A DNA stretch of 64,000 nt from Przewalskia tangutica (taxonomy: Eukaryota; Streptophyta; Magnoliopsida; Solanales; Solanaceae): NCBI GenBank assembly GCA_029844215.1, contig CM056725.1, positions 32,022,485 to 32,086,484 on the forward strand. The letters run 5' to 3'. The position numbers and the translations under genes were made by a program. Each line of letters opens with the position of its first letter. Position 1 is the stretch's first letter. Under the pieces are notes generated by a model that searched no databases, was not told the origin of the DNA, and saw only the letters and a list, made by a program, of their open reading frames with translations. Below are positions 35,287 to 46,133 of this stretch, one piece after another.

Positions 35287-37049
35287 TACGTACACTCTTT
35301 TCAAAAGACTCATTTTTATGTAAAACCCCAAGATACTAACACCCGTAGTATCAAGGTGTGTCTATTTTTCAAAGTAAGTAACTACACTTTTAGAAAACTC
35401 ATTTCAAAGCTTGAAATCAAGTAACTTCAAATTTTCACAATCTCGGCAACTTATGCCTAATAATCAAAATAGACAACTTTCTTAACCTTCCATAAAGCCG
35501 TTATAACCAACTTCCCATAAAGCCGTTATAACCCTTTATGGTTTTAGACATATTCATTCCTTTTATAACCAAGAGACTTATACTTTTAAAACCAAGTATC
35601 ACATACTTACAAATCAAGTTTCTTAACTTTTAAAATACTTCAAGTCTCTTAATATTTAGAAAACAAGTTTCTTCTCTTAAATCATGTCATTTCTCCTCTT
35701 TTAAAACAATTAAGTAAATCACTCCTTTTGACTCCCCTAAAGTCATTATAACAACCTTTAGGTTTTGGAACTAAGGCACTAGCCAAAAGGTTTGGAAACC
35801 ACTTCCTTTTCAAGACTCTATGTACTTTAAGTAAAATGCTTTCACTCTTAAGAATCCAAACTTCACTAAGGCAATGGATTATACAACTTACAATTTAAAC
35901 ATCAAAGTACAATCAAGGAAGTACATAGAAAAAATTCTATTTTAGGCAATCCAAATACAACCAAGGAATGGATCATTTAAGGAGTAGGACATACTTTCTT
36001 TATCTTAAGGAATCATGCTAGAAGAGGAGATAGTTCACATACCTTTTCGGCTAAATCCACAAGCTAAGCCGAATACGTCGTACGTAGAATTGTCAACCTA
36101 TAATGGTCACAACATGACTATCAATTTCTAGTTTCTAACGTAGAATAATACTAAGTATACGGTCTCTTTTTCTACGGAAAATCGGGCAGCACTTCCTTTG
36201 TTTCTACATACTTTGCCACCTTTTTCAAGGCCGAATACAATAACCAACATGCCACTTTTAAGGCTCAATACAACCAACCAATCAAAGGGGATTACACGCC
36301 TTACAATACGTGTAAAATTCCGCCCCACAATTCATACCAAGTAGTTTAATACTCACAAGCCATTCTCGGCCAACAATAACTCAACACAAGTCCTTTCCAA
36401 TTCTTTTTCAATTCCAAGTTCTAAGGTCTAACATGTTATATAGTCATAAATAACTTCAACAACTACAATTTCCTTCTTATACAACATGCGACGACTTAAA
36501 TTAATAATCAACTTGAATTGTAATCTTAAGGCTAAACATGCTAGTTTTCGGATTAGGGTTCCAATAGCCAATATACTTATCAAACTTCATTCTAAATATC
36601 TCATGCTTGCTAATATCCATAGCTACAACAATAAGTAAACTTTAATTGCTAAAACGACAAAATTTATACCTTTACAAGCCCTTAAAATTTCCAAGATTAA
36701 AAGTCGCATCTTAGCAATTCTTAGCTCCTTTCCTTTACGCTCCAATCCGCTATTTGAAGCCTCTAGAAGTTCACAACCAACTTCTCTTCCATTTCCAATC
36801 CAAAACTAGGAAAACTACTTAGGTTTTCGCCTTGCGACTAATGTGAAAACGCCGTTTTTCCGAAATCTTTCTATTGAGATATCCTTAAAAAACCCTTAGG
36901 GACCTTGGGTTAAAGTCTTGTGGACAATGGATCAAAACTACAAAATTTTCTTGTGTGGGAGATGTCAAACCCGAGAGCTAGCTTGAAGAACAAGAGTGAG
37001 TGAAATAATTCTAAGTGTTGGAAGACCTTGTCTTGCACTAGTAGTGTGC

Positions 37050-37057
37050 TTATATAA
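37050..37057 (-). promoter_or_regulatory. Probable TATA box in E LTR
   Basis: TTATATAA on the minus strand, 480 bp from the LTR start, aligning in position with the weak TATTTAT box of F. Confidence 0.45.
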
Positions 37058-37595
37058 CACATTTGATGACTTAGATTAAAACACTTGTGGGCTAGGATGA
37101 AGGACAATTAATGTAAAGCCAAGTGGACAAGTTGACAAGTCAACAATCTCAAGCTTTGAAGACTTATCTTCCTTGATGGTCAATGACCCTTTTACCCTTA
37201 CTATAAACGTCCAAGACCATATGTGGGGGGTGCCACGTGTCGCCCTCTCATTCGTCCATAAAATTCCGTAACCCTCGTGGGCCCCACAAAACGTAACTTT
37301 CCTCGGGTGGGCCCCACGTGACCAAATCCGTAAAAATAAATTTCATAATGTTAATAAGTTCCATACTCTTCAAATAATGCATTTTGAGAATCCAATTCTC
37401 ATCAACGAACATTTTTCCTTTCCGACGTTCGGAAGATTTTCCGTCGGAAAAACAATTCTTCCTTTCGTACTAATTTCCAAGTCTTGATTCCTTACATACA
37501 TTCTCTAATACATGTCCTGGACTTACGGGGTGTAACAACCTTGCTGTCCAAGGGTTGTATTCTTATGCTACCGCGTCTCTCGATGGAGGGCCGAT

Positions 37596-38355
37596 CATAT
37601 TATTATTGTTACATGGACATATTCGCACGTGAAGGAATTAGGGGCATGCGGCCGTTAAACGTAACGCCGGTATATTATTATTGTTACATGGACATGTCTG
37701 CACCGATGAAGGAATTCCGGGGGCATGTGGCCATGCAGCGGGTTAAACTCCCGGTATATTATTATTGTTACATGGATACGCTCGCGTGAACCGGAATTAG
37801 GCATGCGGCCGTACGAAGTTAAACTCGGTATATTATTATTGTTACATGGACATGTCTGCACGATGAAGGAATTGGGGCATGCGGCCGCAATGCGTTAAAC
37901 TCGGTATATTATTATTGTTACATGGCGTATACGCACCGGATGAAGGAATTATGAGGCATGCGCTACGCCATGCGTTAAACTCGGTATATTATTATTGTTA
38001 CATGGACATATACGCACCGATGAATTCAGGCATGCGGACATGCAGTGGGTTAAACTTCCGGTATAGTATTATTGTTACATGGACATGCATGCAGATGATG
38101 GAATTAGGTACGCATGCGCAACGTGCGTTAAACTCGGTATTATTATTGTTACATGGACATGTCTGCACCGATGAAGGAATTCCGGGGGCATGCGGCCATG
38201 CAGCGGGTTAAACTCCCGGTATATTATTATTGTTACATGGACATATCTGCACCGATGAAGGATTTCCGGGGGCATGCAGCGGGTTAAACTCTCGGTTTAT
38301 TATTATTGCTCCATGGACATGTCTGCACCGATGAAGGAATTCCGGGGGCATGCGG
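37596..38355. repeat. 84-bp minisatellite in F 5' LTR, about nine copies
   Basis: Units contain TATTATTATTGTTACATGGA, then CTGCACCGATGAAGGAATT, GGCATGCGGCCATGCAG and GGTTAAACT. Many units here are shortened at CCCGG, CAG and CTG positions compared with the 3' LTR array. Confidence 0.9.
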
Positions 38356-38359
38356 GCAT

Positions 38360-38392
38360 GATATATATATATATGTATATGTAGATATATAT
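38360..38392. repeat. AT microsatellite in F 5' LTR
   Basis: A TA run interrupted by GTATATGTAG, directly after the 84-bp array. Confidence 0.85.
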
Positions 38393-38996
38393 CACATTGG
38401 CGCCTGCCGGCAGTGAGGAAGGAATTCCACGGGCACGCTTGATATTGTGGGCATGAGACCCGTGGTTATATTTGAGTAACGATTTTGAGGGCATACGTCC
38501 CTGACTTGGCATGACTGCTTATGTATTGTGAAATGGTCTTTTAAAAGGTAAAGTTGATTTTCATTACTATTATTGATTTAATTTGGTTATCATACTTGTT
38601 TTCTGCTTTGTATTTGGACTGTGTGATATTATGTTCTTGAAAGGCACAGTCGACTCTTGAAGTTGTTATAGTACAGTGATACATGGTGCAGTTGGCTTTT
38701 AGGTTATGTGACACGGTAGGATCTGGTATTTGATTTTCTATATTTGCCCTTGTCATTCTTGTACACAGCCATGATTTTAATACTGTACTTTATTTCAGTT
38801 CCATATTTAGTACTTGTTGAACTGACCTCCTTCGGGGGGCTGCGTTCATGTCCGCAGGTCTAGGTACACAGTTGTGGATCCGTGAGCTTAGGATCCTTGT
38901 TTAGCATTTTGGGATAGCTCAAATGTTCTGGAGCTTGTCATTATGGATATGTATATTCAGAGGTACGACGGGGCCTTGTCCCGTCACAGTTGGTGT

Positions 38997-39001
38997 CAAA
39001 C
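38997..39001. repeat. Target duplication of element G, left copy
   Basis: CAAAC before TGTCACGACC. Confidence 0.93.
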
Positions 39002-41407
39002 TGTCACGACCCATTCCGGGGCCCGTGACTGGTGCCTTACCGGGGCACCCAAGTAGTCATACATCAGAGTAACCAGCGGAATATAAAACAAGACATGAAA
39101 CAGTTTATAAAATAAGACACAGTTTATGTGAACAAACGTCGCCTTTCGGCATATATATATGAACAAGGTTTAGCGATACATCCGACACCGCATAACATGA
39201 CTACGCACCTCTAAGGAAATATACAACTATGGCGACAAATTCCGCCATACCGATCGCATACAAACTATCTACGATACGGGAGATCATACCAAAAGTAGAG
39301 CCTCGGAGAAGATGGAGCTCCGACACCAATGCAAAGAGATCCTAAGGATGCGGATCTAGCACTGCCGCTCTTACCGCATGCAGATTAACGCACTCAAGGA
39401 GGTCGATTACAACAGTACCAAGTATGTGAAACTATAAAGTACTTTAAAATGAAATCAAAGTATTTAAAACCTTTTCACAAATACAATCAGTTCAATTGCA
39501 CATAGTGCCATATCACAAACAATAACAAGACTAGAAAACCGTGAAGTCTAGTCTAGGCCGCGAATGATCAAGCAAGGCCAATCGCCCATAGTATCATTCT
39601 GCGTTTAGTCCTCGACTTCCGCGATCCGCATAGGTCACACAGCACCCGCATGAGGTATACTCGTGACGGGGCAGCTAACCCCAGATCCGCCTAGGCTCCC
39701 GCGGCCGCATAGCCTCAAAAGACCGCATAGTCTCAACAGACCGCATAGGAATCCTCGATCAGGCAAACGCCGGAATGATCAATCACGAGCATACCGCTGC
39801 TCCGCATAGTCTCACAGACCGTATAGGCCGTATAGACCAAGATCGCGGGCAAGCCCTGTATAATTAAGTCGAGGGGTAGGTGATACAATAGCGATAACGG
39901 ACTTACGGTTAACAACGTAAGCACGCAAAGAATGACCCCTTTACACAAAGATTACAAGACACTAACACAGTAGCATCATAACATGTCTACTTATCACACA
40001 ATCTTACTACACTTAATGTAAATCAATACAAGGCTTTTATAAACAAACAAGTAAACAGCCTTTTTATCTTTCTTAAGTTGTTATACCTAACTTCCCATAA
40101 AGCTAGTATAACTCTTAAGCTTTGTTTTAAAACCAAATATTTATCTTCGAAAAAAATGATTCATATTCTTTTGAAATGTTTTCGCTTCTTTGTTATTCAA
40201 AGCTGAGGCATCGCGTAAGTATTATTCAAGCTTAAGCCAGGCATTACCATAAGTATTATTCAGCTTAAGTCAAAGACATTGCCGTAGTTATTATTCAGTT
40301 AACACGTACGCCTACCGTACTATATATTGTAAAATATCATGCTTTAGGAAGAATCACATACCTTCAAATAAAAACCACCGCTAAGTTGAATATGTCGCAG
40401 AGAGTCACCTATAATAGTCACACATATCTATTAAAGACTACTCAAGGTCATTCTAAGCAGGGGTTCATAATTTACTGGTAAGTCGGGCAGACTTCCTACC
40501 CTGAGCTATATAAGTTCATCGTGAAAACAGTCTATGTAAATCTGATTTGATTATTCTTCTTTAAACCCTTCTAAGTGATTAACACTTCAATTCTATCTTG
40601 TGATATACTTCTAAGTATTTATACTTATCCTTATACTACAACAAGAAGTATTCTCTAATTCAAAAGAGGTTAGGATTATTACCTCGAAGCCCAATAATAT
40701 CCTAGATAAAGTCGCAATGAGCAAGGTTTAGCTCCTATGTTGTACGCTCCGGTAGCTCCAAGAACCTTAGAAGTTCTTCACAACTTCTACTAAGTACTAA
40801 GGGATTTGGGCTAGGGTATTTTGGGCATTATAACAATACTAGAAGACAACTTTTCTACCAAGGGAGGGGGGGTAGATTTCGCCAGGCTAGTGGGGTAGGC
40901 CCCGCCAAGCTCACTCGAGGGGGAGGTGTTGACGATTTGGCTTAAGAGGAGAGGATTTTTTCAAGACTTGAAGATTTGTGGATGAAGAACTCTTCATCTC
41001 TAAGGGGGTATTTATAGGTCAAGAAGTGGCCAACCAATGGCCAAGATTGAGACAAGTGCAAGGCAAGTGTAGGGTGAAGATTTACTACACACAAATATCC
41101 TACCAACTCCTTGACTTTGTGCCAAGGCAACAAAAACGCGCAATGCCCATCCAATTCGTCCAAGGACGATTTTCAAGTCCACCAATGGGAGGTGCCAAGT
41201 GTTGCCTCCCGTTGGTCCAAAATGTTTCGTCTCTAAAAATCCGCAAAAATACTTAATGTCATAGCCGGAATTTTCTACGAAAGCCGTGGAAACGTTTAGT
41301 CGAAAACGATTCTTTTAGCGAGTTGTGTACAAATTTCGAACTTGGCCTATCTTTAAGGCTAACCAGACGACGCCCTCACGTACATACTCGGAAATACGGG
41401 TATAACA
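39002..41407 (-). repeat. Element G 3' LTR (left)
   Basis: TGTCACGACCC...GGGTATAACA. It keeps CAG-containing sites (for example 39062-39079) that are shortened in the partner LTR. GC-rich mini-repeats span 39540-39870. Confidence 0.93.
41009..41016 (-). promoter_or_regulatory. TATA box in G 3' LTR
   Basis: TATAAATA on the minus strand, 391 bp from the LTR start. Confidence 0.6.
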
Positions 41408-41440
41408 TTCTCCTCCTTAGAAACATTCGTCCCGAATGTT
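41408..41440 (-). promoter_or_regulatory. Polypurine tract and hairpin, element G
   Basis: CTAAGGAGGAGAA abuts the LTR. The hairpin at 41422-41440 has perfect 8-bp arms. Confidence 0.68.
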
Positions 41441-41545
41441 CCTTCAAGACGCTTATCGAAGCTTAAACAGCTAGCAAATGCCACACACGCCACAAACAAC
41501 ACTTAGGCATAAATGATAATGGAAATTTACAAGTAGGAAAGTGAA

Positions 41546-41900
41546 TTACCTGGAGGTGTGGGGAATAGGTGAGGATACCTCTGTCTCATGTCCTCCCGGC
41601 CCCACGTCATCTCCTCCCGAGCTGCTTCGCCACAAGACTTTGACTGAAGCCACGCCCTTCGTCCGCAGACGCCTAACTCGACGATCGACTATCGCTATGG
41701 AATCTCTCATACGATAACCCCACACCGACATCGCCAATCGTGTACCAGATGGATCCCCGATACATCTCTCAAAGATAGATACGTGAAAACCGGATGACCG
41801 CCTCCAGACGGACGGCAGATTCAACTCATAGGCAACCTTGCTTACCTCGCGACAACCGAAATGGCCCAATGTACTTTCCCTTCTTCCCGAATCTCATCAC
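41546..41900 (-). pseudogene. pol: Integrase tail and chromodomain-like C-terminus, element G
   Basis: The minus-strand frame from 41869 reads SKVAYELNLPS, HVSIFERC, SIAIVDRRVRRLRTKGVASVKVLWRSSSGGDDVGPGGHETE and ends near SSPIPHTSR. KVAYEL and FHVS belong to the GPF/GPY module of gypsy integrases. The RQVRRLR...VASVKVLWR...TWE pattern is the chromodomain-like tail of Tekay-type elements, thought to guide insertion into heterochromatin. The acidic Trp-Glu part is disrupted by an indel. The stretch is about the usual length for this tail. Confidence 0.8.
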
Positions 41901-42985
41901 ACCCTTCATGGGTGACACCTTTAGGAAAACCCAATCATGAACCTCGAACTCAAGATGCCGACGACGATGATCCGCATACGACTTGGCCGACTCGAGCCAT
42001 TAATAGCCGCCTCTCGGATAAGCTTCACCTTATCCATCGCCGCCGCACCAAATCGTCCCACTAGCCGCACTCGCCCACATCGAACCAACCTATAGGCGAC
42101 CGCACTTCCTCCCATACAAGGCCTCATAAGGCGCCATCCGAATACCGGAGTGGTAGCTATTATTATACGCAAACTCAACTAGAGGCAAATGATCCTCCCA
42201 ACTACCATCGGTCAATAACACAGCTCGCAAAGATATCCTCGCAGTTCGGATAGCGCTCGCTGTCCGTCTGCTCAGGATGAAATGCATTCGTGCTCACTCG
42301 CCCCTAAACCTCTCGAAGGACCTCTGGTTAGCCAGAACCGCTCCTCATCGATATGATCGAACTAGGGACTCCACGCACCGACGATCTCTGATATAAAGTT
42401 CGCATAATCCTCACCGGTGCGTCGTCCGAACGGAAGAAAGTGGGCTGATTTCACACCGCCGACGATAACCCATATAGAATCATGTCTCCTCCGAGCGAGG
42501 TAATCCTGATAAAGTCCATGTTGATTACCTCCCACTTCGGTGTCGGATCTCAATCGTCAGTAACAAGCCACCGTGCCTCCGTGCTCTACCTTCACCGCCG
42601 ACAACACGCACCGAGCTACTTAACTCGCAACGCCTCTTCAAGCCATCCCACCAATACACGCATCTAAGGTCGTGGTACATCTTGGTCGACCGATGGATGT
42701 AGTAACGCCACGCTGTGTGCTTCCCCAAGAACTCGCAAGTCCTCAAACATCCGAACACACACGCCTCAAACCTTAGCACCCCATCGTGCTACCAAAAGGA
42801 CCCTTGCCTCACGAAGAGTCAGACACGATATCGAATCAAAGCCGATCCTCGAATCGCGTTCTTCACCTCTCGACGACGGGAAGACTCGCAACCTCACGAA
42901 CTCTAACCCCACCGCTATCGTAATCAATCAAACGACACCAAGGCTCGCTAATCGATGCAAATCACGAACCATGTCCCTCCTCCAC
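41901..42985 (-). pseudogene. pol: Integrase, element G (frameshifted)
   Basis: Minus-strand pieces in order are as follows. HRSTKMYHDLRCVYWWDG (frame 42525-42779) comes from the H2C2 zinc domain, with its Cys pair garbled. HDSIWVIVGGVKSAHFLPF (42362-42553) comes from the catalytic core. GSWEDHLPLVEFAYNNSYHSGIRMAPYEALYGRKC (42090-42287) is the core end. The family needs a D, D, E triad to join element DNA to the target, and the D of the IVDRLTKSAHF region is lost to a frame error here. At least five frame changes occur. Confidence 0.83.
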
Positions 42986-43640
42986 CGCACATCCGATAGG
43001 CTCCCATCGACCTACGACTGCAGAGCATCCGCCACAACATCGGCCTTCCCGTGGTATAGGATATCAACATCGTAATCCTTAAGCAACTCTAACCACCGCC
43101 TCGCCGTAGTTCACTCCTCTGGTCAAGATATACCGGAGGCTCTTGTGGTCTATAAATATCCACGTGAACCCCATACAAATAGTGCCTCCGCATCTTCAAA
43201 GCGTGAATCACCGCCGCCACCCAAATCATGCGGGTAGTTCCTCGTGTTTCTTCACCGGGATGATATGCTATAACTCGCTGCCGCATCAACACACATCCCA
43301 ACCCGATGCTCGACGATCACAATACACGACATAACCATCCGACCTTCCGAAGAGTAAGAACGGGGCGGATGCCGTTTTTCAAAGAATCGAAACCTCGCCA
43401 CAAGCATCACCATCAAACTTGGCCGCTTCGAGTCACCTAGTCAATGGTGCAGATAGAAGCAAACTTCCACGAACCGCCGATAATATCCTCGCAAGGCCCG
43501 TAAAATCGCGAACCTCTGCGGAGTAGTAGGTTCAGGCCAAGTCCTCGATCGCCGATCTTGCCGTATCCACTCGAATGCCATCAGCCCGGCAATATGCTCA
43601 AGAAACGCCATCAAGTCAACCAAAACTCACATTTGGAAAA
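42986..43640 (-). pseudogene. pol: RNase H and connection domain, element G (frameshifted)
   Basis: The frame 43441-43623 reads RTWPEPTTPQRFAILRALRGYYRRFVE, the RT-RNase H connection. The frame 43089-43301 reads GCVLMRQRVIAYHPGEE...AAVIHALKMRRHYLYGVHVDIYRPQEPP. This contains the LAAVIHALK..RHYLYG motif of gypsy RNase H, which removes template RNA. The DHKSL motif is disrupted. The downstream part, about 43000-43085, encodes the LLKDYDVDI..YHPG linker. Confidence 0.82.
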
Positions 43641-43659
43641 CTTGGCGCATAAATCGCCG

Positions 43660-44400
43660 GTCTCGAGAATCACAAGACAGCCTCAAATGCTCCGCATGCC
43701 TCGCCTGAGCGAGAATAAACCAAGATATCATCAATGAACACTATCACAAATGTGTCCAAAAATGGTTTGAACACTCGCTCATCAAATCCATGAATACCAC
43801 GAGCATTGTCACCAAACGACATGACCCTGAACTCATAATGCCCGCACGTCCCGAATGCGATCCCAGGACATCCACCTCTCGACACGAACTCGATGATAGC
43901 CCGAACGCAGATCAATCTTGAGAAACATCTCGCGCTCGCAACTGGTCGAACAAATCATCAATCTCGGGAAGGGGTATCTGTTTAATGGTCACCTTGTTCA
44001 CCGCCAGAATCAACACACATGCGCAGCCCCGCCCTTCTTCTTCACGAACAATAACTTCTGGGGAAACACGGGCCTAATGAAGCCCTTTCTAGCAAATCCT
44101 CACCGGTCCTTCACTTCTCTCAACTCGGCAAAGCATTCGTATGGCGGAATGGAAATAGGCCGAGTATCCGCAATATGTCAATACAAAACTCAATCTCCTC
44201 TCGAGGGATACCCGGAGGTCATCCGGGAACACGTCCGGGAACTCACGACTACGGAATCGATCAAAAGTACCGCAGCCTCGATCAAACACCGAACTAGATG
44301 GTAGATGTACCCTTCGCACCATCTTCCTAGCCTTGAGGTAAGAAATAAACCTACCTCTACGATACCGTGTTCTCCCACTCAACAACCTGGCCTCAGAAAT
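43660..44400 (-). pseudogene. pol: Reverse transcriptase, element G (frameshifted)
   Basis: The minus strand carries RFISYLKARKMV and EFPDVFPDDL (44215-44244) at the start. HYEFRVMSFG (about 43820) and VFKPFLDTFVIVFIDDILVYSRS follow. FIDD (43727-43738) is the YxDD-type metal-binding site of the polymerase and is intact. The middle section with KKKDG and DYRQLNKVTIKN is frame-broken. Overall length matches a Ty3/gypsy RT of about 240 residues. It would copy genomic RNA into DNA inside the Gag particle. Confidence 0.88.
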
Positions 44401-44770
44401 CGAACCGCACTACTTTCTCTGCAGCCTACATTGGCGTAGCAAGAAGCTAGCCAATCCATCCCCATGATCACGTCAAAGTCAATCATCTCCAACTCTATCA
44501 AGTCGGCCAGGTCCGACGATCAGAATGGTCACAGACAAGCTCTATATACCCGCGAGCTACCACCGAATCACCACCGGCGTAGCTACCTCGAAAGTGGTCT
44601 ATGGACTCGTGCCTATCCCTATCCTACTAGCAACAAGGGGAGATATATAGGACAGAGTAGAACCCGATCTATCAAGGCATAAACATCAAACCCAGAGATC
44701 GATAAGGTACCGCGACGACATCGTGAGGCCTCCGATCCCGCTTACCGGACAAAGCATAAACGCGCTCGAG
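44401..44770 (-). pseudogene. pol: Aspartic protease, element G (frameshifted)
   Basis: RVYALSGKRD (44744-44764) marks the gag-protease junction. DVYALID (about 44668-44690, minus) carries the presumed catalytic aspartate of the retropepsin, which cleaves the polyprotein. DFDVIMGMDWLASCYA (about 44435-44490) is the segment linking protease to RT. Indels remove the expected Gly-Ser after the aspartate. Confidence 0.72.
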
Positions 44771-44889
44771 GACCGCTAGAATCGACCGCGCCACGACTCG
44801 CCGCGACCACTGATCCATGTGTACTGCAAGCCCGGGCGAGTAATCGTCGGGATGAAGAAGCGCAATGCACTCGTAGCCGAGCCTTACCA

Positions 44890-45933
44890 CCGCCGCCGGC
44901 CGGACAAATCTCGCAGCGACCGCCGCCACAAGTATAGCAAGCTCCCGAGTACGCTCCCGTACGGTATTCGCCACAACGCACATCGAGCAGACTCAACGTT
45001 AGCACTCGCTACTCGAAATCAAGTCCGCCCCGACCGCTTCACCGCCTGGCCGGGCTGAAATGAGGTAGAGCGCTCGCTGGCCGTGGTGCACCGACTTCCG
45101 ACGCCGCCACCCCGAGGACCGCCAAAAGAACCGCCGCCTTCGCCTTCTTCGCCGCCGATATCGCTTACCCGCGTCTCGCGCCTCGCATCCTAGTGCACGG
45201 GCTGCATGCGGTAATGTCCATACCCTGAAGAGAAACACCCGCACACGACTCGCCATATAATCATCTAGCCCTGACGTAGCGGTGTACCCTATCCTCCATA
45301 TCTGCTACCAATGCCGACATATCTAGCCAAAGAATCAAACTCGACATTGTATTCTCGACGGCAAGGCCCCCCTCTCGGAAGAAGAATCTATCACTGCGTG
45401 CCTCTCATCTCATGAGGCAAGAAGTGTGTGAGAAAAGCCTCAAAACTCATCCCATACCGCCGAGGTGCATGCTCTCCCGACAGCTCCCATGATCAAACCA
45501 ATCGATCGGTGTCACGCACCGACGCGAACCGAATGTCACGGCCTCGCCTCCAAGCCCCGATCACCGCATAATCCTTCGCGGTGACGGATGAACTCCGCGG
45601 ATCATCCTCCGCCGACCAGAAACTCAAGCGGCTACAACTCAAGAAATTCGCACCAAACTATTCGCCTCGTGCACTACGGTGCGACCGAGCCGAGCCGGAA
45701 CTGCCGTGATCCGGCCTCTCTCAGACGGGCCACAACTTTAGCCAAGAGTCGGGCCATCTCCTTGTACTAACCTCCGCCTGTGCCGCGGGGATGCGAGGTG
45801 GTACCGTGGTCTCGCTGGGCCGGGCGCCATAGAACTCGCCGCCTCGTATAGACGGCTCGAGCCTCGTGACTGGTGTCTCGCTAGCAGCCTCCTACGCTTT
45901 GCCCTTCGGGCCCGGTTGCTTTACGTGAGGCAT
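44890..45933 (-). pseudogene. gag: gag, element G (frameshifted)
   Basis: ATG at 45933 gives MPHVKQP, equal to the MPPRKATR start of H. Pieces matching chromovirus Gag follow on the minus strand: FLTHFLPHEM-like and EYNVEFDSLARYV-like stretches (45310-45440), then MEDRVHRYV (about 45280). At 44901-44975 CGEYRTGAYSGACYTCGGGRCEICP keeps the Cys pattern of the zinc knuckle, with the His lost. The Arg-rich run at about 45100-45180 is an artefact of reading a CGC-rich linker out of frame. Gag would form the particle and package RNA. Confidence 0.78.
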
Positions 45934-46041
45934 AATCAGCATAGAAAGGAATACGTTAGAGGGGTCCAACCTATAACATACTTCTAAAGCACGATTCAGA
46001 ATGAGAAGAATGGAAACCAATCCTAAATATCCTATAGCCTC

Positions 46042-46074
46042 GACATGGGCGTGGTGCACAACACACCGATAATC
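46042..46074 (-). promoter_or_regulatory. Leader hairpin with palindromic loop, element G
   Basis: Minus-strand arms GGTGTG and CACGCC pair with one G-U, around loop TTGTGCAC. The outer part of the stem is weak in this copy. Confidence 0.55.
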
Positions 46075-46117
46075 AAGACTTACTAGATACGGTTCAGACA
46101 CTTTCCGAGGATTAATC

Positions 46118-46129
46118 GCTTCGATACCA
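46118..46129 (-). promoter_or_regulatory. Primer binding site, element G
   Basis: TGGTATCGAAGC on the minus strand, 4 bases inside the 5' LTR. Confidence 0.82.
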
Positions 46130-46133
46130 CTTT

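Larger units (their letters stand above)
32177..37537 (-). mobile_element. Element E: 5' part of an LTR retrotransposon (gag-bearing deletion derivative)
   Basis: 5' LTR 33786-37537 and 1.6 kb of interior are read on the minus strand. The interior has a primer site, a leader hairpin, a shortened gag with zinc knuckles, the start of protease, and the module of unknown origin. It is cut at 32176 by D. The rest of E and its 3' LTR should lie outside the window. The right flank at 37538 is plus-strand LTR of F, so E inserted into F's 5' LTR. The candidate duplication ACCTT (37538-37542) has its partner outside. Confidence 0.8.
33786..37537 (-). repeat. Element E 5' LTR
   Basis: 3752 bp. The minus-strand start is TGTTACACCCCGT, as in F and unlike the TGTTATACCC of the others. 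U3 carries the F-like segment with GGGCCCCACGTG. Three minisatellites lie inside. Confidence 0.87.
37538..39001 (+). repeat. Element F 5' LTR, middle piece
   Basis: Starts at a point equal to about 62113 in the 3' LTR, where E interrupts, and stops at ...GGTGTCAAAC, where G interrupts. Confidence 0.88.

Noticed and set aside
44999..45256. Arg-rich frame with a run of nine Arg as a nuclear protein
   Set aside because: It is an out-of-frame reading of the CGC-rich gag linker of element G. The real frame is given by the zinc-knuckle and capsid motifs.
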